The notes under the pieces are model-generated. The model did no database searches, was not told the DNA's origin, and saw only the letters and a list, made by a program, of their open reading frames with translations. The position numbers and the translations under genes were made by a program. 64,000 nt of DNA from positions 1,178,001 to 1,242,000 of the forward strand of contig OZ241894.1 of NCBI GenBank assembly GCA_965203575.1. Direction: 5' to 3'. This stretch comes from Aldehydirespirator sp965203575 (GTDB taxonomy: Bacteria > Actinomycetota > Acidimicrobiia > Acidimicrobiales > Aldehydirespiratoraceae). Of this stretch, positions 55,301-61,300 are shown one piece after another (position 1 is the first letter of the stretch; every line of letters starts with the position of its first letter).

Positions 55301-58300
55301 CTGGTTCGGGGTGATCGTCAACACCTTGAACGCGGCCGGGGTGGCCTGCACCGCGGAGCTGAACTCGCCGGTCCCGACGGAGTTCACCGCCGCCACCGCC
55401 ACGTCATAGGCCGTGCCCGCGGTGAGGCTTCCGATCGTGTAGGCGAGCACGTCGCCCACGTCCTCGCCGGTGTCGTCGGCACCGTCCGCGTCCTGCCAAT
55501 CGCCCGCCGCGGTGTAGCCCTCGTTGCCCTCGGTGCCGACCGCGGCGGTGCGCCACCGCACCCGATAGCCCGACACCGCCGCCCCGCCCGTGCTCGCCGG
55601 CGCCTCCCAAGTCGCCTTCACCGCCTCCGCCACGGCAGCCGCGGCGAGGCTCTGGGGCTGGCCGGGCTTGACCGCGGTGAGGGTGCCCGTCAGCGTCGCC
55701 GTCGCCGCGGAGGACTTGATCGAATAGTTGGAGGCGATGAACCCGCTGGTGCCGGAGCCGTGGTCGGCGAGGGTGTATGTGACGTCGATGTTGTGGTTGC
55801 CGGCTGTGGTCTTCGCGGCGTCGGGGAAGCTGCCGGTGACCACCAGACCGCCGCCGCGGAAGCTGGTCAGCTCACCGGTGAGCACACCTGTTCCGGTCGC
55901 GGCGGACCTGTTGAACGCAGCGGTGGTGGTGCCGTCCCAGTTGCGGGCGGTGACCGTCACGCCAGCGATGGCGGTGATCTCCTTGGCGGTGATCCTGCCC
56001 GTCACAGTGATGGATGCAGGCAGGTTGTAGTTGGTCTTGGCAGTGCCTTGGGAGGCGGTGAACGAGAACGTCGGGCTGGAGATCGAGATGCTGGTGGCCG
56101 CGTCCTTGGACGCGAACGTGCCGCCCGACACCGCCAAGGTGAGGGTCTCCCCGGAGGCCTCGCCGGTTACCTCGCCGCCGGAGAGCACCGCGCTGGAGAA
56201 CGTGGTGGCGCCGTTGTAGACGCGGGTCAGCACCGCGTCGGCCACCGACACCGAGCGCTTGGTGATGTCGCCGGTGATCGTGCCCACCGTGACCGTGTAG
56301 TTGCCCTTGTCGGCGCCGGAGACCGACGCACCGCTCACCGTGATGTTGGCGGCGACGTTCTTGGAGGCGTACGTGCCGCCGGACACCACCACGTCGTCGT
56401 CGTCGATCAGCGCCGGGTCGAAGCTGCCCCCCAAGTTCGACGGCGCGGCGTTGGTGCCGTCGTAGACCTTGTCCGCGGCCGTCGAGGTGTAGGTGACCGC
56501 CTTCTTGGTGATCGTGTAGGCCGAGGTGGCCGGCGCGGCCGGCAGCTTGTACTTGTTGGCGAACGCCGCCTTGATCGACAGCGACCCCAGGCTCAGCGTG
56601 TAGCTGCCCACGCCATCGCCGGGGGTGCGCGAGAGCTTGTCGCCAGATACCACGTCGCCGGCCGGGTCGCCGGAGTCGAGACCCCCCACAACGAACCCCA
56701 GATCCTCAGTATCGCCGTACACCCGGGTGATCTGGTTCGGGGTGATCGTCAACACCTTGAACGCGGCCGGGGTGGCCTGCACCGCGGAGCTGAACTCGCC
56801 GGTCCCGACGGAGTTCACCGCCGCCACCGCCACGTCATAGGCCGTGCCCGCGGCCAGATCCCCGATCGTGTAGGCGAGCACGTCGCCCACGTCCTCGCCG
56901 TCGTCGTCGGCACCGTCGGCGTCCTGCCAATCGCCCGCCGCGGTGTAGCCCTCGTTGCCCTCGGTGCCGACCGCGGCGGTGCGCCACCGCACCCGATAGC
57001 CCGACACCGCCGCCCCGCCCGTGCTCGCCGGCGCCTCCCAGGTCGCCTTCACCGCCTCCGCCACGGCAGCCGCGGCGAGGCTCTGGGGCTGGCCGGGCTT
57101 GACCGCGGTGAGGGTGCCCGTCAGCGTCGCCGTCGCCGCGGAGGACTTGATCGAATAGTTGGAGGCGATGAACCCGCTGGTGCCGGAGCCGTGGTCGGCG
57201 AGGGTGTATGTGACGTCGATGTTGTGGTTGCCGGCTGTGGTCTTCGCGGCGTCGGGGAAGCTGCCGGTGACCACCAGACCGCCGCCGCGGAACGACGCCC
57301 GCTCGCCGGTGAGCACCCCGGTGCCGGTGGCGGAGGACGTGACGAAGGCAGCGGTCGTGGTGCCGTCCCAGTTGCGGGCGGTGACCGTCACGCCAGCGAT
57401 GGCGGTGATCTCCTTGGCGGTGATCCTGCCCGTCACAGTGATGGATGCAGGCAGGTTGTAGTTGGTCTTGGCAGTGCCTTGGGCGGCGGTGAACGAGAAC
57501 GTCGGGCTGGAGATCGAGATGCTGGTGCCGGCGTCCTTGGACGCGAACGTGCCGCCGGACACCACCAGCGTCAGCGTCTCACCGGTCACCGCGCCGGTCA
57601 CCGCCCCGCCCGAGAGCACCGCACTGGAGAACGTCGTCGCGCCGTTGTAGACCCGGGTCAGCACCGCCGCGGCCACCGACACCTCGCGCTTGGTGATGTC
57701 ACCGGTGATCGTGCCCACCGTGACCGTGTAGTTGCCCACATCGGTCCCGGACGCCGACGCGCCGCTGATGGCGATCCCGGCCGCGACGTTCTTGGACGCG
57801 TACGTGCCGCCGGACACCACCACGTCGTCGTCGTCGATCAGCGCCGGGGTGAAGCTGCCCCCCAGACTCGACGGCGCGGCGTTGGTGCCGTCGTAGACCT
57901 TGTCCGCGGCCGTCGAGGTGTAGGTGACCGCCTTCTTGGTGATCGTGTAGGCCGAGGTGGCCGGCGCGGCCGGCAGCTTGTACTTGTTGGCGAACGCCGC
58001 CTTGATCGACAGCGACCCCAGGCTCAGCGTGTAGCTGCCCACGCCATCGCCGGGGGTGCGCGAGAGCTTGTCGCCCGACACCACATCCGCGGCGTCGTCG
58101 CCGGTGTCGAGACCCCCCACCGCGAACCCCAGATCCTCAGTGTCGCCGTAGGTCCGCATGGTCTGGTTCGGGGTGATCGTCAACACCACCAGCGCCGCGG
58201 GCGTTGCCTGCACCGGCGCGGTGAAATTGCCGGTCCCGGCAGAGTTGACCGCCGCCACCGCCACGTCATAGGCCGTGCCCGCGGTGAGGTCCTCGATGGT

Positions 58301-61300
58301 GTAGGCAGTGCCGGTGACGGCCTCGCCGGTGTCGTCGGCGCCGTCCGCGTCCTGCCAATCGCCCGCCGCGGTGTAGCCCTCGTTGCCCTCGGTGCCGACC
58401 GCGGCGGTGCGCCACCGCACCCGATAGCCCGACACCGCCGCCCCGCCCGTGCTCGCCGGCGCCTCCCAAGTCGCCTTCACCGCCTCCGCCACGGCAGCCG
58501 CGGCGAGGCTCTGGGGCTGGCCGGGCTTGACCGCGGTGAGGGTGCCCGTCAGCGTCGCCGTCGCCGCGGAGGACTTGATCGAATAGTTGGAGGCGATGAA
58601 CCCGCCGGCGCCGGAGCCCGCGTCGGCCAACGTGTAGACGACGTCGATGTTGTGGCTGCCGGCGGAGGTCGCGGCGGCAGCCGGGAAGCTGCCGGTCACC
58701 ACCAGCCCGCCGCCGCGGAACGACGCCCGCTCGCCGGTGAGCACCCCGGTGCCGGTGGCGGAGGACGTGACGAAGGCAGCGGTCGTGGTGCCGTCCCAGT
58801 TGCGGGCGGTGACCGTCACGCCAGCGATGGCGGTGATCTCCTTGGCGGTGATCCTGCCCGTCACCGTGATGGATGCAGGCAGGTTGTAGTTGGTCTTGGC
58901 AGTGCCTTGGGCGGCGGTGAACGAGAACGTCGGGCTGGAGATCGAGATGCTGGTGCCGGCGTCCTTGGACGCGAACGTGCCGCCGGACACCACCAGCGTC
59001 AGCGTCTCACCGGTCACCGCGCCGGTCACCGCCCCGCCCGAGAGCACCGCACTGGAGAACGTCGTCGCGCCGTTGTAGACCCGGGTCAGCACCGCCGCGG
59101 CCACCGACACCTCGCGCTTGGTGATGTCACCGGTGATCGTGCCGACAGTGACCGTGTAGTTGCCGGCGTCGGCGCCGGAGACCGACGCGCCGCTCACCAC
59201 GATGCTGGCGCCGACGTCCTTGGAGGCGTACGTGCCGCCCGACACCGCCACATCGTCGTTGCCGACCAGCGCCGGGGTGAAACTCCCCCCCAGACTCGAG
59301 GGCGCGGTGTTCTTGCCGTCATAGACCTTGTCCGCGGCTGACGAGGTGTAGGTGACCGCCTTCTTGGTGATCGTGTAGCTCGTGGTGGCCGGCGCGGCCG
59401 GCAGCTTGTACTTCCCGGCGAACGCCGCCTCGATCGACAGCCCGGTCAGGCTCAGCGTGTAGCTGCCCACACCGCCGCCGGAGCCGCTGCGGGTCAGCAT
59501 GTCGCCCGACACCACGTCACCGGCCGCGTCGCCGTCGATGAGGCCACCCACCGCGAACCCCAGATCCTCAGTGTCGCCGTAGGTCCGCATGGTCTGGTTC
59601 GGGGTGATCGTCAACACCACCAGCGCCGCGGGCGTTGCCTGCACCGGCGCGGTGAAATTGCCGGTCCCGGCAGAGTTGACCGCCGCCACCGCCACGTCAT
59701 AGACCGTGCCCACGGTGAGGTCCTCGATGGTGTAGGCAGTGCCGGTGACGGCCTCGCCGGTGTCGTCGGCGCCGTCCGCGTCCTGCCAGGAGCCCGCGGC
59801 CACATGGCCCTGCTCGCCGGCGTTGCCGACCTGCGCGGTGCGCCACCGCACCCGATAGGTCACCGTGGCTCCGCCGGTGCTCGCCGGCGCCGCCCAGGCC
59901 ACCGACAGATCCCCCGACGCGGCGGGCTTGGGACCCGCCGTGACGCTCTGGGGCTCGCTGGGCTTGACCGCGGTGAGCGTGCCCGTCAGCGTCGCCACCG
60001 CCGCGGAGGACTCGATCGAATAGTTGGCGGCGATGAACCGGCCGGCGCCGGAGCCTTGGTCGGCGAGGCTGTATGTGACTTCGATGTTGTGGTTGCCGGC
60101 GGTGGTCCTCGCGGCGTCGGGGAAGCTGCCGGTCACCACCAGCCCGCCGCCGCGGAAGCTGGTCAGCTCGCCGGTGAGCACCCCGGTGCCGGTGGCGGAG
60201 GACGTGACGAAGGCAGCGGTCGTGGTGCCGTCCCAGTCGCGGGCGGTGACCGTCACGCCGCTTATGGCGGTGATCTCCTTGGCGGTGATCCTGCCCGTCA
60301 CCGTGATGCTCGACGGCAGGTCGTAGTTGGCCTTGGTGGTGCCCGACGCCGCGGTGAACGAGAACACCGGACTGGAGATCGAGATGCTGGTGCCGGCGTC
60401 CTTGGACGCGAACGTGCCACCGGACACCACCAGCGTCAGCGTCTCACCGGACACCACGCCGGTCACCTCGCCACCCGAGAGCACCGCGCCCGAGAACGTC
60501 GTCGCCCCGTTGTAGACCCGGGTCAGCACCGCCGCGGCCACCGACACCTCGCGCTTGGTGATGTCACCGGTGATCGTGCCGACAGTGACCGTGTAGTTGT
60601 CCTTGTCGGCGCCGGACACCGACGCGCCGGTGATGACGATCCCGGCGGCGACGTCCTTCGACGCGTACGTCCCGCCGGACACCACCACGTCGTCTTCGCC
60701 GACCAGCGCCGGGGAGAAGCTGCCCCCCAGATCCGACGGCGCCGTCCTGGAGCCGTCATAGACCTTGTCCGCGGCTGACGAGGTGTAGGTGACCGCCTTC
60801 TTGGTGATCGTGTAGCTCGTGGTGGCCGGCGCGGCCGGCAGCTTGTACTTCCCGGCGAACGCCGCCTTGATCGACAGCCCGGTCAGGCTCAGCGTGTAGC
60901 TGCCCACACCGCCGCCGGAGCCGCTGCGGGTCAGCATGTCGCCCGACACCACGTCACCGGCCGCGTCGCCGTCGATGAGGCCACCCACCGCGAACCCCAG
61001 ATCCTCAGTGTCGCCGTAGGTCCGCATGGTCTGGTTCGGGGTGATCGTCAACACCACCAGCGCCGCGGGCGTTGCCTGCACCGGCGCGGTGAAATTGCCG
61101 GTGCCGGCAGAGTTGACCGCCGCCACCGCCACGTCATAGACCGTGCCCACGGTGAGGTCCTCGATGGTGTAGGACGTGCCGGTGACGGCCTCGCCGGTGT
61201 CGGCGGCGCCGTCCGCGTCCTGCCAGGAGCCCGCGGCGGTGTAGCCCTCGTCGCCGTCGGCGCCGACCTGCGCGGTGCGCCACCGCACCCGGTAGGTCAC

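Noticed and set aside
33335..59341. Very long plus-strand open frames opposite the giant gene (about 2,044, 2,262 and 2,135 codons at 33335-39469, 45533-52321 and 52934-59341).
   Set aside because: They are Arg/Gly/His-rich, have no domain character, and are the expected antisense shadows of a GC-rich, repeated gene whose minus-strand frame encodes well-formed domains throughout.
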